This document shows, in pieces, positions 8,736 to 17,395 of a stretch of DNA of 64,000 nucleotides. The notes under the pieces are model-generated. The model was given only the letters and a program-made list of their open reading frames with translations, was not told where the DNA came from and did no database searches. Each line of letters opens with the position of its first letter. Positions within the stretch are counted from its first letter, which is position 1. The DNA is taken from contig NZ_JAWOCR010000005.1 of assembly GCF_046483665.1 (NCBI RefSeq), positions 1 to 64,000 of the forward strand, given 5' to 3'. The DNA comes from Thiohalophilus sp046483665. GTDB lineage: Bacteria > Pseudomonadota > Gammaproteobacteria > UBA6429 > Thiohalophilaceae. The translations under genes and the position numbers were made by a program.

Positions 8736-8929
8736 TTAATCGCCTTTTATATGTATGGGATACTTAGTTTCATCACTATTAAACATACTTGTCAATAATA
8801 AATCTTAATTTATAAAATTAACTTCTGACAAAATAAAATCATCTCCGCGTGAATTTTTTGCATATTCCCTCTTCAGGCTGACACCCACAAGATAAACACA
8901 GCGTAATCAATGGTCAGCGCAACAGGAGT

Positions 8930-10285
8930 TCATGCCACGCTTTTCTGCTGCTCCCAGGCTGCCATAGAGCCCAGGTAAACATTCACGTTTTTGTATCCGC
9001 TGCGCTCCAATATACTGGCAGCAATGGCGGCACGCTGGCCACTGCCGCACATGACGGTGTAAGCCTTGTCGATGTCCAGCTCTTTGAGCTTGGCAGGCAG
9101 TTCGCCGACATAGATATGTAGCGCGTGCTGCATGGGCTGCGCCTCGACTTCCTCAAGACCGCGTACATCCAGTAACTGCCAGTCTATGGACTGCTGTTTC
9201 AGCCGCTGTTCGACACTTGCTGTATCTAAAAAGTCGACGGAGCCAAACGGCTCTCCGGCGGTCACCCAGTCCATAATCCCCACCAGGTAGCCTTCGATAT
9301 TGTCAAAACCGATACGGCCGAGATGACGGGCGGCCTGCCAGGCCTGATCGGCATTCTCGGCAATAAGAACCAGTCGCTGTTCCGGCTCGATCAGCCAGCC
9401 CGCAAACGCCGGAATCATATCTTCCGGCACACACAGGGAGTCCGGCAGGTGTGCCGCGGCATAAGCTTCGGCGCTGCGTACGTCGACCCGGGCTATCTGA
9501 TCGCCCAGACTCTTGATATCCTCGACATTCAGCGCAACCGGTTCCGGATGCATGGGTTCAGTGCCGCTCAGGTTCAGTTGTTCCATGAGCCGGAAGTACG
9601 GTGGCTGATAGTGATGTTCCGCCACCTTGGCTTTGATGAATCCGTCACGATCAGCGATCTGCAGACGGGGGTTGTTCTGTCGCTCGTGACCCAGTGTGGA
9701 GAATTCGCGGTCCGCCATGCCACTGCCGCACACCGAGCCGGCGCCGTGGGCTGGCAGCAGGATCGTTTGATCACCCAGTCCAAGCATGTACTGCAGGCTG
9801 TCGTACAGCAAACCGGCTACCTCTTCGGCCCGCTCCGGGTAAAAGTCGGTCCGCCCGACATCGCCGATGAATAAGGCATCACCGGTGAAGACAGCGACCG
9901 CATCCTTGCCACTGGCATCGTCATACACTGCAATGGAAATACTGTCGTCGGTATGGCCGGGCGTCTCCATGACCTTCAGGCGCAAATCTCCCAGTTGCAT
10001 CTCCTGACCATCGCGCACAGTTTCAGCATAGCGCACTTCGCCGGCGGCGTTTGGACCGTGATAAACATTCGCCCCGGTGCGGTCAGCCAGCAGACTGGCA
10101 CCGGAGACGAGATCCTCGTTGCGATGGGTTTCGAACACACAGTTAATACGGACATTATTCGCTGCCGCTATCTCTTCATAGATCTCAACATCCCTGCGTG
10201 GGTCAATTACCGCAGCCAGACCATTGGCGCCGATGATGTAAGACAAATGAGCCAGGCCAGGGGATTTTATTTTTTCCAGAAACAT
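8930..10285 (-). CDS. persulfide dioxygenase-like MBL/rhodanese fusion
   Basis: A 451-residue protein with an ETHE1-like metallo-beta-lactamase domain (about 1-245) followed by two rhodanese domains (about 255-355 and 365-451). H54 of ETHRNED, H111 of PGHTDD and D136 of TGDALF match the 2-His-1-carboxylate iron site of persulfide dioxygenases, although the usual HxHxDH is altered to HRNED. H180 lies in PAHGAG. The first rhodanese has no active-site cysteine, while the second has C413 in MCGSGQR. The expected reaction is oxidation of glutathione persulfide to sulfite, with the rhodanese moving sulfane sulfur. The start at MFLEKIK was chosen for its strong AAGGAGAG site. It lies downstream of the selenium locus, same strand. 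Confidence 0.8.
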   Translation of the reverse strand: MFLEKIKSPGLAHLSYIIGANGLAAVIDPRRDVEIYEEIAAANNVRINCVFETHRNEDLVSGASLLADRTGANVYHGPNAAGEVRYAETVRDGQEMQLGDLRLKVMETPGHTDDSISIAVYDDASGKDAVAVFTGDALFIGDVGRTDFYPERAEEVAGLLYDSLQYMLGLGDQTILLPAHGAGSVCGSGMADREFSTLGHERQNNPRLQIADRDGFIKAKVAEHHYQPPYFRLMEQLNLSGTEPMHPEPVALNVEDIKSLGDQIARVDVRSAEAYAAAHLPDSLCVPEDMIPAFAGWLIEPEQRLVLIAENADQAWQAARHLGRIGFDNIEGYLVGIMDWVTAGEPFGSVDFLDTASVEQRLKQQSIDWQLLDVRGLEEVEAQPMQHALHIYVGELPAKLKELDIDKAYTVMCGSGQRAAIAASILERSGYKNVNVYLGSMAAWEQQKSVA

Positions 10286-10682
10286 GAGCCTCTCCTTTTC
10301 AAGTTTTATCTCGCTAACCAGTGGATACGTTGAACGTTGTAGTACCACTTTTAATACTACAGCCAAACAATCATGACCTTACAGTTGATATGGTTATATG
10401 CCAGCAGCTTGTCAGTTTGACTATAGAAGATGCTGTGAGGATGAGAACGCCTGGTTACAACCCTGGAGCCCAAACAATGGCGATAAAAATAATGTAGCTG
10501 TTGATATTTATCAATCAGCGTACCCGGTACCTGGCGGCACTTCGGGTCAGCGATGAGGAGTAAAAGCAACTCGCGCAGGTCGATAGAGAGAAGTGATATC
10601 GGGCAGCATGCTTATCAGGCACGGCGGGGTTCGTGTCAGCAGGAGACTTCTGCCCGACCTGTATTTTTCAGATCAAAATCTT
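10286..10682. other. intergenic, probable promoter of the dioxygenase gene
   Basis: A 397-bp gap upstream of the persulfide-dioxygenase gene. It contains a 7-bp inverted repeat described separately. A 70-codon frame on the minus strand lacks support. No RNA gene seen. Confidence 0.4.
10338..10361. promoter_or_regulatory. inverted repeat, candidate operator
   Basis: TGTAGTA and TACTACA form a perfect 7-bp inverted repeat with a 10-nt AT-rich spacer, 53-76 bp upstream of the persulfide-dioxygenase ATG. The position and symmetry suit a dimeric repressor or sensor. Which regulator binds is unknown. Confidence 0.4.
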
Positions 10683-11321
10683 TTAATGGTCGCCATAGGG
10701 GTCATCCATCAGCAATATACTGATATAGGGCGCGTACGTTAATACCGCCCCCTGCACAATCCCCAGTTCATTAAACGCATGGACAACTTGCTCCATATAT
10801 ATCTCGTTCTTCGGCTCGTCTCTCAGGGCTTTCAGGGCAGAAAGCAACGGTTCAATATCCTCGTCATCGACGTACTGCCCCAGCATCTGGATTGCATTTT
10901 CAAGCTTGGCGGGGTTAATCGATTGAGCGATGTTTTCGATTCGTTTCTTGTCGGACTCATCGAATTCCGGCGGCTCGTCAAAAACATTCGCGGCGATTCC
11001 CGCAGGGTAAGGATCCGCATCAGAAGCAGAAAAACCACCAGACGCCGCCAGTATTCGCTGCTGTAGAGACACGATAAAAGCATTAAATTGGTCTGCGTCG
11101 GGTTTGTCCAGGAAAATTGATAGCAATGGCTCGGGGTCCGCACGACTATAAAAATCAACGCAAAGTTTATTGATAACGGGTTCAGGATCCAGCACAGCCA
11201 ATCCCAGCGTAATTTTTTCTTCCCTGAATGGTGTCTTCATCCGCACATGAATAACATCATTAACTATTTCAAATTCTCTGGTTCCTTTAAGGAAGTGCTT
11301 TTGTACAAGTTTCATGGTCAT
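10683..11321 (-). CDS. hypothetical protein downstream of senC and GNAT
   Basis: A 212-residue soluble protein that I do not recognise. The N-terminal half looks like a compact beta-rich domain (KHFLKGTREFEIVNDVIHVR, then LGLAVLDPEPVINKLCVDFYS). The C-terminal half is acidic and helical (ESDKKRIENIAQSINPAKLE, then YVDDEDIEPLLSALKAL). It ends in a short hydrophobic segment, TYAPYISILLMDDPYGDH. The start is ATG 11321 or ATG 11315; neither has a good Shine-Dalgarno sequence. An extension to 11471 would overlap the upstream gene and looks artificial. It follows the GNAT-like gene by 62 bp in the same direction and may belong to the same transcript. Confidence 0.6.
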   Translation of the reverse strand: MTMKLVQKHFLKGTREFEIVNDVIHVRMKTPFREEKITLGLAVLDPEPVINKLCVDFYSRADPEPLLSIFLDKPDADQFNAFIVSLQQRILAASGGFSASDADPYPAGIAANVFDEPPEFDESDKKRIENIAQSINPAKLENAIQMLGQYVDDEDIEPLLSALKALRDEPKNEIYMEQVVHAFNELGIVQGAVLTYAPYISILLMDDPYGDH

Positions 11322-11383
11322 GGAAGAATAATTACTCAAAGAAAAGGACGATGAATGATGATAATGTAAATTGTTCTCGTTTG

Positions 11384-12424
11384 TCACTGACCCAGGGCTC
11401 CTTTGAACAGACTTTTTAGTGATATTAAAAACTGTTCTCGCCGGCCTCGATTCTTTAAATTCCTGACACAACTCAATGCGAAACGCTCCCGACGTTCGGA
11501 CATCCAGTCTTGCTTGTAGGCATCGTTTCCTGTCAGAAAATCGATCTCTTCCACCCCGTCGACATCGATCACATATTCCATCAGGAAACTGGTCAGTATC
11601 GACCCGGGGGAATAGGGTTTCCAGACCTCATCATATGCGAGCCTGAAAATATTCGCCTTGCCGTGTGCGACAAACCACAGCTGTGCGGCAACGGGTTGTC
11701 CCTGCACATAAAGCACCGCGAGCCTTGTCCAGCCAAATTGGGAAAACCCAGCCACAATGCCATTCAGAAAGTCGACATATTGCTCGTTCGCCTTCCAGCT
11801 GGCATTGTAGGGCGCATAATAATCAGACATAGCCTCTGGCACCTCCTGCCCGGTGAAAAGACGAATTTCGTAACCGTGTTCTCGGTCGAGTTTGCGCTTC
11901 TTGCGGTCTAGTGTATTGCGCAGCCTGCTCGGGCGGGAAAACATGTACTCCGCATAGGATTGCCCCTGGATGCGATAAATCCAGTTATACAGCCGGAAAT
12001 TGTGATCACAACGAAAACCAGCCGCTTGCATTCTCCGCTGCAACCTTTCCACTCTTCTGTCTTTGTTTGAGACAGGCTCCAGTAGCAGGGCATGAACCGG
12101 CATCTGGCTCAGGCCCTCAACCAGACAATCGAGAATCTCGGATTGTTCATCATTCGCAAGTAGCAAACTATAAAAAGGTGTATAGCGGTGTTTCAAGGCG
12201 TGACAGGTATTTGCAGGACTCTTTACAAGAGGCAAAATTGCCAGCATCTTGTCCTCTGTCTCCACGCAGGCCAGCGACAGAGACGGTTTTTCATCTAGCC
12301 CGAAAGCTGTCAGATTCTCGAACCAGACCCGCGAAAGAAAAACGCTGTGTTTCTCACCCTGAGCGAAGAGTTCCTTGGCACTTTCGGGTAGCTGAGACCA
12401 GTCCGTGTAACATACGAACTTCAT
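11384..12424 (-). CDS. GNAT-like (FemAB/BioF2-type) acyltransferase
   Basis: A 346-residue protein resembling the double-GNAT fold seen in BioF2/CelD and FemAB-like acyl- or aminoacyltransferases. Typical features are the basic segment RPSRLRNTLDRKKRKLDREH in the middle, a C-terminal GNAT half with AVLYVQGQPVAAQLWFVAHG and LAYDEVWKPYSPGSILTSFL, and the terminal YKQDWMSERRERFAL. Such proteins acylate envelope polysaccharides, peptidoglycan or small molecules. The acceptor here is unknown. The ATG at 12424 follows GGAA; the codon before it is TTG. It lies 129 bp downstream of the FAD-SelD fusion and may be a co-transcribed accessory gene. Confidence 0.65.
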   Translation of the reverse strand: MKFVCYTDWSQLPESAKELFAQGEKHSVFLSRVWFENLTAFGLDEKPSLSLACVETEDKMLAILPLVKSPANTCHALKHRYTPFYSLLLANDEQSEILDCLVEGLSQMPVHALLLEPVSNKDRRVERLQRRMQAAGFRCDHNFRLYNWIYRIQGQSYAEYMFSRPSRLRNTLDRKKRKLDREHGYEIRLFTGQEVPEAMSDYYAPYNASWKANEQYVDFLNGIVAGFSQFGWTRLAVLYVQGQPVAAQLWFVAHGKANIFRLAYDEVWKPYSPGSILTSFLMEYVIDVDGVEEIDFLTGNDAYKQDWMSERRERFALSCVRNLKNRGRREQFLISLKSLFKGALGQ

Positions 12425-12553
12425 CAATAATTCCGGCCGAAGGTAACGCAGGGACTGATATTAAACGGGTTCTCACGTTTTCCGTTTACCACTGCAGCTC
12501 TCAAAATTTAATCCTCAAGCCTCATTTTTCTTTGAATTTGTAGGATCCATATG

Positions 12554-14815
12554 TTACTGGATACGAATGGAAGCCTCTCTGTCCGAACGGGCTTCAACTT
12601 TACCGATAATCACTGCAGATGAATAGCCGAGCTGATGTAACTCCGCAATACATTCACGCACCTGCTCCTGAGGGACTCCGGCGAGCAGGCCTCCGGCAGT
12701 TTGCGGATCGTATAACAGAGGATATGCCGGATGCCGTGAAACCTGTTCTACATCCTCAATGGCACGTCGCAACCGCAGGTTTTGCGGCTGAAGTGAAGAT
12801 AGTATGCCTGCTTCAACAGTTTGCAAGGCACCCTCCAGGACAGGTAACGCATCTATGTACAGGGTTGCATCAACTTCCGAAGCTCTGGTCATCTCAATCA
12901 AATGGCCGACAAGACCGAAACCGGTAAGGTCGGTGCATGAAGTTGCCCCGTATCGCTGTAAAGAGTCTGCCGCCTGTTGGCTGGAGACCAGCATGGACTG
13001 AATGGCGGCATCAATCCAGCGCCCTCTGGCCCTGGCACGCATCTCTGCGGCCAACAGCGTTCCTGTACCAATAGGCTTGGTCAACACAAGAGCATCACCC
13101 GGTTGTAAACCCTGCTTGCGCATGGCTTTATCCGGATCAATCAGACCGTTGACAGTTAGCCCAAAGGCCAGTTCTGCGCCTTCACTGGAGTGTCCGCCTG
13201 CCAGCACGGCGCCGGAAGGTTCAAGAATGTGTAGAGCACCGGCCAAAACATCATACAGGGTCTCTTCCACAATGCGTTCGCGACCATAAGGGACAGTGGC
13301 AATCGCCAGAGCCGATTGCGGTTCAGCCCCCATGGCAAAAACATCTCCCAGGGCGTGGTTCGCGGCAATGGCGCCAAATATATAGCTATCGTCAATAAAG
13401 GCACGAAAATAATCAACACTCTGCACCATGACCTTGTCTTTCGGCATGGTCAGCATGGCGCAGTCATCAGGAGAGTCGCGGCCAATCAACACATCGTCAC
13501 GTTGAGTATTGGGCAGGCGTTGCATAACCCGGGAGAGCACTGTGGCACCCACCTTGGCACCACAACCGCCACAACGCATGGCAATAGTGGACAATTCCTT
13601 TATCGCCGCTGCATCAGCAATACCGTCGGCCAGATCGGGACTGTCTTCCTCATCCATTTCAGGTAGCTCGTTATACCTGTTCATGAAGCGATGATCGATC
13701 CAGTCCTTGACCATCCACAACCAGGCTGACTCATAAGACCAGCTTCCGCGCGATGCCACCGCATACTTATCGCCGGTGCTAATTAGCCCGAGGAAATTCT
13801 TTTGCGGTCGATAACGACGTAAACGCCGGCCTGTGGCGGCGGCCGGCAGGTTATGTGCAAGTACCGGTCCCTGACGAACAGCAAATACACCGGATTTGGG
13901 ACGGGAATCCGTTAAGGAGGCAACATCCCCTGCTGCAAACACCTGCTTGTGAGACAGGGATTGTAGGTGCTCATCTACCTTGATAAACCCCGCTTCATCC
14001 ACTGCCAGGCCAGCTTCGGCCGGCCAGGCTGGCGCAGATGCCGTGGTCACCCAGAGTATGGCATCCGCATCATAAGCTTTACCATCTGCGGTAAGCACCT
14101 TGCCTGCTTTGACTTCAGTAACCTGCGTTGCAATTTTGATCGCGATATTACGTTGCGTCAGAATTCGCCTGAAACGTTTCTGCACGCCGGGGTTATGCAT
14201 GTGCATAATTTCATCACTGGCGCTGATAATTGTGTAGATTACGTTTTCAGGTTCCTTGCCTGTCTCTTTCAATAAGGTTTGCAACCGCAATTGCGTGGAT
14301 AACGCCAGCTCCACGCCACCGGCCCCGCCACCGACAACCACAATTCGAAACGGCCCCTTGCTGACACGAACCTGCTCGATTAACTGTTGCCATTTATCCA
14401 GAAAAACATCAATGGGTTTAACAGGCAATGCAAATTCATCCACACCCGGTATGTCGATGCTGGAAGGACGTGAGCCTGTGTTGATAGACAAAACATCATA
14501 CGCGATTGGTGGGCGATCGGCGGCGTGCACTATTCTATTATCCAGATCCACGGACTCGACTTCAGCGTGATAAAGGCGGGCCTCCGCAAACCGGGCCAGC
14601 GGACCAAGGTCGATATGACACTCGTCGTAGTCATAATGACCGGCGATGAAACCGGGCAGCATACCGGAATAAGGAGTATGAACATCCCGGGTCACCAGGG
14701 TAACCCGCAACCCCGGAACCGGCCGCATACCAAGCCGCCTTAAAACCGAAACATGGGAATGTCCTCCGCCGAGGAGAACCAGATCTTTGACAACAGGGGC
14801 GTCCATCTTATGCAT
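12554..14815 (-). CDS. senC: FAD oxidoreductase-SelD fusion (SenC-like selenophosphate synthase)
   Basis: A 753-residue fusion. Residues 1-390 are a type-II NADH-dehydrogenase-like flavoprotein: GGGHSH at 16-21 binds FAD, VVGGGAGGVEL at 160-169 binds NAD(P)H, and AAGDVAS at 294-300 closes the FAD site. Residues 405-753 are selenide, water dikinase: RCGGCGAKVG at 414-423 carries the catalytic C418/K421 pair, followed by SPDDCAM and AGGHSSEGAELAFGL. The enzyme makes selenophosphate from selenide and ATP. The flavin domain may reduce a selenium species for it, which is inference. It lies 18 bp downstream of the senA-like gene. The symbol is assigned from that context; no tRNA-selenium genes (selA, selB, selU) are in view. 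Confidence 0.85.
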   Translation of the reverse strand: MHKMDAPVVKDLVLLGGGHSHVSVLRRLGMRPVPGLRVTLVTRDVHTPYSGMLPGFIAGHYDYDECHIDLGPLARFAEARLYHAEVESVDLDNRIVHAADRPPIAYDVLSINTGSRPSSIDIPGVDEFALPVKPIDVFLDKWQQLIEQVRVSKGPFRIVVVGGGAGGVELALSTQLRLQTLLKETGKEPENVIYTIISASDEIMHMHNPGVQKRFRRILTQRNIAIKIATQVTEVKAGKVLTADGKAYDADAILWVTTASAPAWPAEAGLAVDEAGFIKVDEHLQSLSHKQVFAAGDVASLTDSRPKSGVFAVRQGPVLAHNLPAAATGRRLRRYRPQKNFLGLISTGDKYAVASRGSWSYESAWLWMVKDWIDHRFMNRYNELPEMDEEDSPDLADGIADAAAIKELSTIAMRCGGCGAKVGATVLSRVMQRLPNTQRDDVLIGRDSPDDCAMLTMPKDKVMVQSVDYFRAFIDDSYIFGAIAANHALGDVFAMGAEPQSALAIATVPYGRERIVEETLYDVLAGALHILEPSGAVLAGGHSSEGAELAFGLTVNGLIDPDKAMRKQGLQPGDALVLTKPIGTGTLLAAEMRARARGRWIDAAIQSMLVSSQQAADSLQRYGATSCTDLTGFGLVGHLIEMTRASEVDATLYIDALPVLEGALQTVEAGILSSLQPQNLRLRRAIEDVEQVSRHPAYPLLYDPQTAGGLLAGVPQEQVRECIAELHQLGYSSAVIIGKVEARSDREASIRIQ

Positions 14816-14833
14816 AACAACTCAACAGGTCTG

Positions 14834-16132
14834 TCAACGTTCGGCGCAGGTACGAAAACCGGCGAAAACATCGTTACGATCAGGACCATAGTAGGTCCGC
14901 CAGGTATTGCGAATCATTCTCCCGCGGGTTGGCCAGGCACCGCCGCGTAGGACCCGGGTTATTCCGAACAATGGCTGGGAGTAATCCCGGTACATATCAG
15001 GCTCAAAACCCGGGAAGGGCAAAAATGTATCCCGGGTCCACTCCCAGACGTTGCCGATCATTTGTCGGCAACCAAATGCACTGTCACCCGCAGCATACGC
15101 CCCGACATCGACCGTGCCCAGCGCGTACCCATCCAGATTGGCCTGATCCGGGCGCGGCGGAGTATCACCCCAGGGAAAACGGCGCTTGACCGATGATAAG
15201 GTACAGCCATCTGCAGAAGGCTCGGCAGCAGCTGCAGCTTCCCACTCGGCTTCCGTCGGCAGGCGTCTTCCGGCCCAGCGGCAATAAGCCTGCGCCTCAT
15301 GCCAGCATACGTGGACCAACGCGGCATTCACAGGCATCGGCTGCCACTGATCGAATCGCTTTATCTTCCAGCCATCAGCATCAAGACGCCAGTATACGGG
15401 ATGTTCGAGCCGGGTCTTGTTACGCCATTCCCAGCCGGTCTCATCCCAGTACTCACGCTTGTTGTAGCCGTCGGCTTCGACAAAACGCAGAAAATCACCG
15501 TTACTCACAGCCGCTCTGGCAATTTCAAACGGTTCGATTTTGACAGGATGCGCCCATTTTTCATTATCAAAGACAAAACCATCCGTTGGCCTTGCCCCCA
15601 GCATAAACTCGCCGCCGGGAATCTTTACATCACCTTCAAGGACACCGGTGTTCGGTATGCTGTATCCCGGCTTGCCAATGTCGGGGGTGGGATAGTCCAG
15701 TGTCTGGCGGGTATAGGTGTAGGCCTCATTGTGCATGTCGTGATGAAAGACCGCGTATTGCGCGAGGTAATCCCTTTGGGTATCCTCGCCATTTGCCAGA
15801 CAGGCTTTTACCTGTTCTTTAATTGTCTGGATATACTCCAGTGTCTCCTGCAAAGCAGGTAACGGGAGATCCCAGCGTTCGTCATGTGCGATAGAAATCG
15901 AGTCGTATAGCTGATCGGCATCTTCACGGTTCGGGGATCTTTTCAAATGCTGCCGTAACACCCAGTACTCGTAAAAATATGCCGCATGGCCGATCTCCCA
16001 GCGTAACGGGTTAACGGTGGCCAGTCTGGGGCCTATTAATTGTTCCGGGGACAGATCGTCAACAAGCGCCATACTACGCTGGTGAGCATCATCGATTTGC
16101 TTTGCGATTAGTTCAGGATTAAGTTTATACAT
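14834..16132 (-). CDS. senA: selenoneine synthase SenA-like (EgtB family)
   Basis: A 432-residue non-haem iron enzyme of the EgtB type. The N-terminal DinB-like helical domain gives the iron ligands H49 (WEIGHAAYF) and H130/H134 (HHDMHNEAY). The C-terminal formylglycine-generating-enzyme-like domain starts near IPGGEFMLGA (171) and contains WHEAQAYCRWAGRRLPTEAE, GNVWEWT (360-366), RVLRGGAW and PDRNDVFAGFRTC. EgtB enzymes join a sulfur donor to hercynine. The adjacent SelD fusion and divergent selenosugar-synthase-like gene indicate the selenium version, SenA, which joins a selenosugar to hercynine on the way to selenoneine. No EgtD is in the window, so hercynine must come from elsewhere. The ATG has a weak ribosome binding site. 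Confidence 0.85.
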   Translation of the reverse strand: MYKLNPELIAKQIDDAHQRSMALVDDLSPEQLIGPRLATVNPLRWEIGHAAYFYEYWVLRQHLKRSPNREDADQLYDSISIAHDERWDLPLPALQETLEYIQTIKEQVKACLANGEDTQRDYLAQYAVFHHDMHNEAYTYTRQTLDYPTPDIGKPGYSIPNTGVLEGDVKIPGGEFMLGARPTDGFVFDNEKWAHPVKIEPFEIARAAVSNGDFLRFVEADGYNKREYWDETGWEWRNKTRLEHPVYWRLDADGWKIKRFDQWQPMPVNAALVHVCWHEAQAYCRWAGRRLPTEAEWEAAAAAEPSADGCTLSSVKRRFPWGDTPPRPDQANLDGYALGTVDVGAYAAGDSAFGCRQMIGNVWEWTRDTFLPFPGFEPDMYRDYSQPLFGITRVLRGGAWPTRGRMIRNTWRTYYGPDRNDVFAGFRTCAER

Positions 16133-16300
16133 GCTTGAGTTACTCGGATTATCGTATTCTTCCCGGCAAGAAAATCTGTGAAAAACAAGACTTTTATACA
16201 GTAAATCAGTATAAAGTCGTGAAGCCGGGCCCGCAACGCCGCTTTAAGAGACAACATAAGAATCTGAAAAAATAATTTTACCGGATTAAGTTAATCGTTC
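16133..16300. promoter_or_regulatory. divergent senA/senB promoter region
   Basis: This 168-bp space separates the two divergent selenium genes and must carry promoters for both. It is AT-rich next to senB (16261-16295). I could not pick a convincing operator. Confidence 0.45.
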
Positions 16301-17248
16301 ATGCGCATCATTCTGGTCACACCTGCACCACCGAAATCACGGGCCGGCAACCGGGCGACAGCCGCCCGCTGGGCCGCGATCCTGACCTCGCTCGGCCATC
16401 GGGTGGAGATTACCACCGACTTCAACGGACAGAACGCTGATATCATGATCGCGCTACATGCCTGGCGCAGCGCCACACCCATTCAGCAATTCGCCGAGGC
16501 ATTCCCCCGGCGTCCCCTTATTGTTGCCATCACCGGCACCGATGCCTACCGTTTTATACACACCCACCCCGATACCACCCTGCAATCAATCCGGTTGGCC
16601 AGCCATATGGTCGGGCTGCACGATCTCATCGGCAATATACTGCCGCCGGATGCGCGGGATAAGATGCACGTCATTTACCAGTCTGCAACGCCCATTGCAA
16701 AACGCCAGCCGTACAAGCGTTATTTCCACATTTCGGTAATGGGACATTTGCGTGAGGAAAAAGACCCGCTGAGGCCGGCACTCGCGACTCAACACCTGCC
16801 CGCCAGCAGCCGCATCAAGATACATCAATACGGCAAAGCGCACAGTGACGACTGGGCCAGGCAGGCACTCACGCAAATGCAAACCAATCCCCGCTACACC
16901 TGGCACGACGAGATTCCCCACCATCAAATCAGACAGGTGTACCGGCGAACCAACCTGCTGGTATTACCCTCGCGCATGGAAGGTGGCGCCAATGTTATTT
17001 CCGAGGCCGTTGTGGCCGGCGTTCCGGTAATTGCCTCGGACATCGAAGGAACTATCGGACTACTGGGAGAAGACTATCCTGGCTATTACCCGGTAGAAAA
17101 CGAGCTGGCGCTGGCAGATTGTATGCTAAAGGCGGAGACCGACCAGCTCTTCTATAAAGAACTCGAGCAGACCTGCATCGCCAAACAACCGTTGTTCACC
17201 CCCGAAAACGAGACCCGGGGATGGAGAAACCTTTTAAGCAAGCTCTGA
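16301..17248 (+). CDS. senB: selenosugar synthase SenB-like (GT-B glycosyltransferase family)
   Basis: A 315-residue GT-B protein. The N-terminal MRIILVTPAPPKSRAGNRAT resembles a nucleotide-sugar enzyme's first strand, VAITGTDAY follows near residue 75, and the C-terminal donor site contains PSRMEGGANVISEAVVAG and PVIASDIEGTIGLLGEDY (about 226-260). This subfamily was annotated as a glycosyltransferase before SenB was shown to make selenosugars from UDP-sugar and selenophosphate. Divergence from senA-senC over 168 bp supports the assignment. The ATG has no strong ribosome binding site, but the N-terminal strand would be lost with a later start. Its product would feed SenA, and its selenophosphate would come from the SelD fusion. 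Confidence 0.85.
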   Translation: MRIILVTPAPPKSRAGNRATAARWAAILTSLGHRVEITTDFNGQNADIMIALHAWRSATPIQQFAEAFPRRPLIVAITGTDAYRFIHTHPDTTLQSIRLASHMVGLHDLIGNILPPDARDKMHVIYQSATPIAKRQPYKRYFHISVMGHLREEKDPLRPALATQHLPASSRIKIHQYGKAHSDDWARQALTQMQTNPRYTWHDEIPHHQIRQVYRRTNLLVLPSRMEGGANVISEAVVAGVPVIASDIEGTIGLLGEDYPGYYPVENELALADCMLKAETDQLFYKELEQTCIAKQPLFTPENETRGWRNLLSKL

Positions 17249-17365
17249 CTAACCTGGCCGGGGAATTTATCGGCGGTCCGATAGACTGTCTGAATCTGTC
17301 TTTTGCTATGAGCTGGTTCTATCTTTCACAATTCTGGCGTTATACTGCATCGGTAATGTCTGGAT

Positions 17366-17381
17366 GCCGGTGCGCACCGGC
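17366..17381. other. 16-bp perfect palindrome between convergent genes
   Basis: GCCGGTGCGCACCGGC is self-complementary and lies between the senB stop and the stop of the next minus-strand gene. It has no T-tract on either side, so it is not a classical intrinsic terminator. It could be part of a Rho-dependent end or chance. Confidence 0.35.
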
Positions 17382-17395
17382 CTGACAACAGGAAA

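Noticed and set aside
10357..10569. 70-codon minus-strand frame upstream of the persulfide dioxygenase
   Set aside because: No start context; the region more likely holds the promoter.
14834..16132. Ergothioneine (egtB) locus
   Set aside because: No egtD or egtE nearby, whereas SelD and a SenB-type gene are adjacent; selenoneine synthesis explains the set better. Only a phylogeny can settle this.
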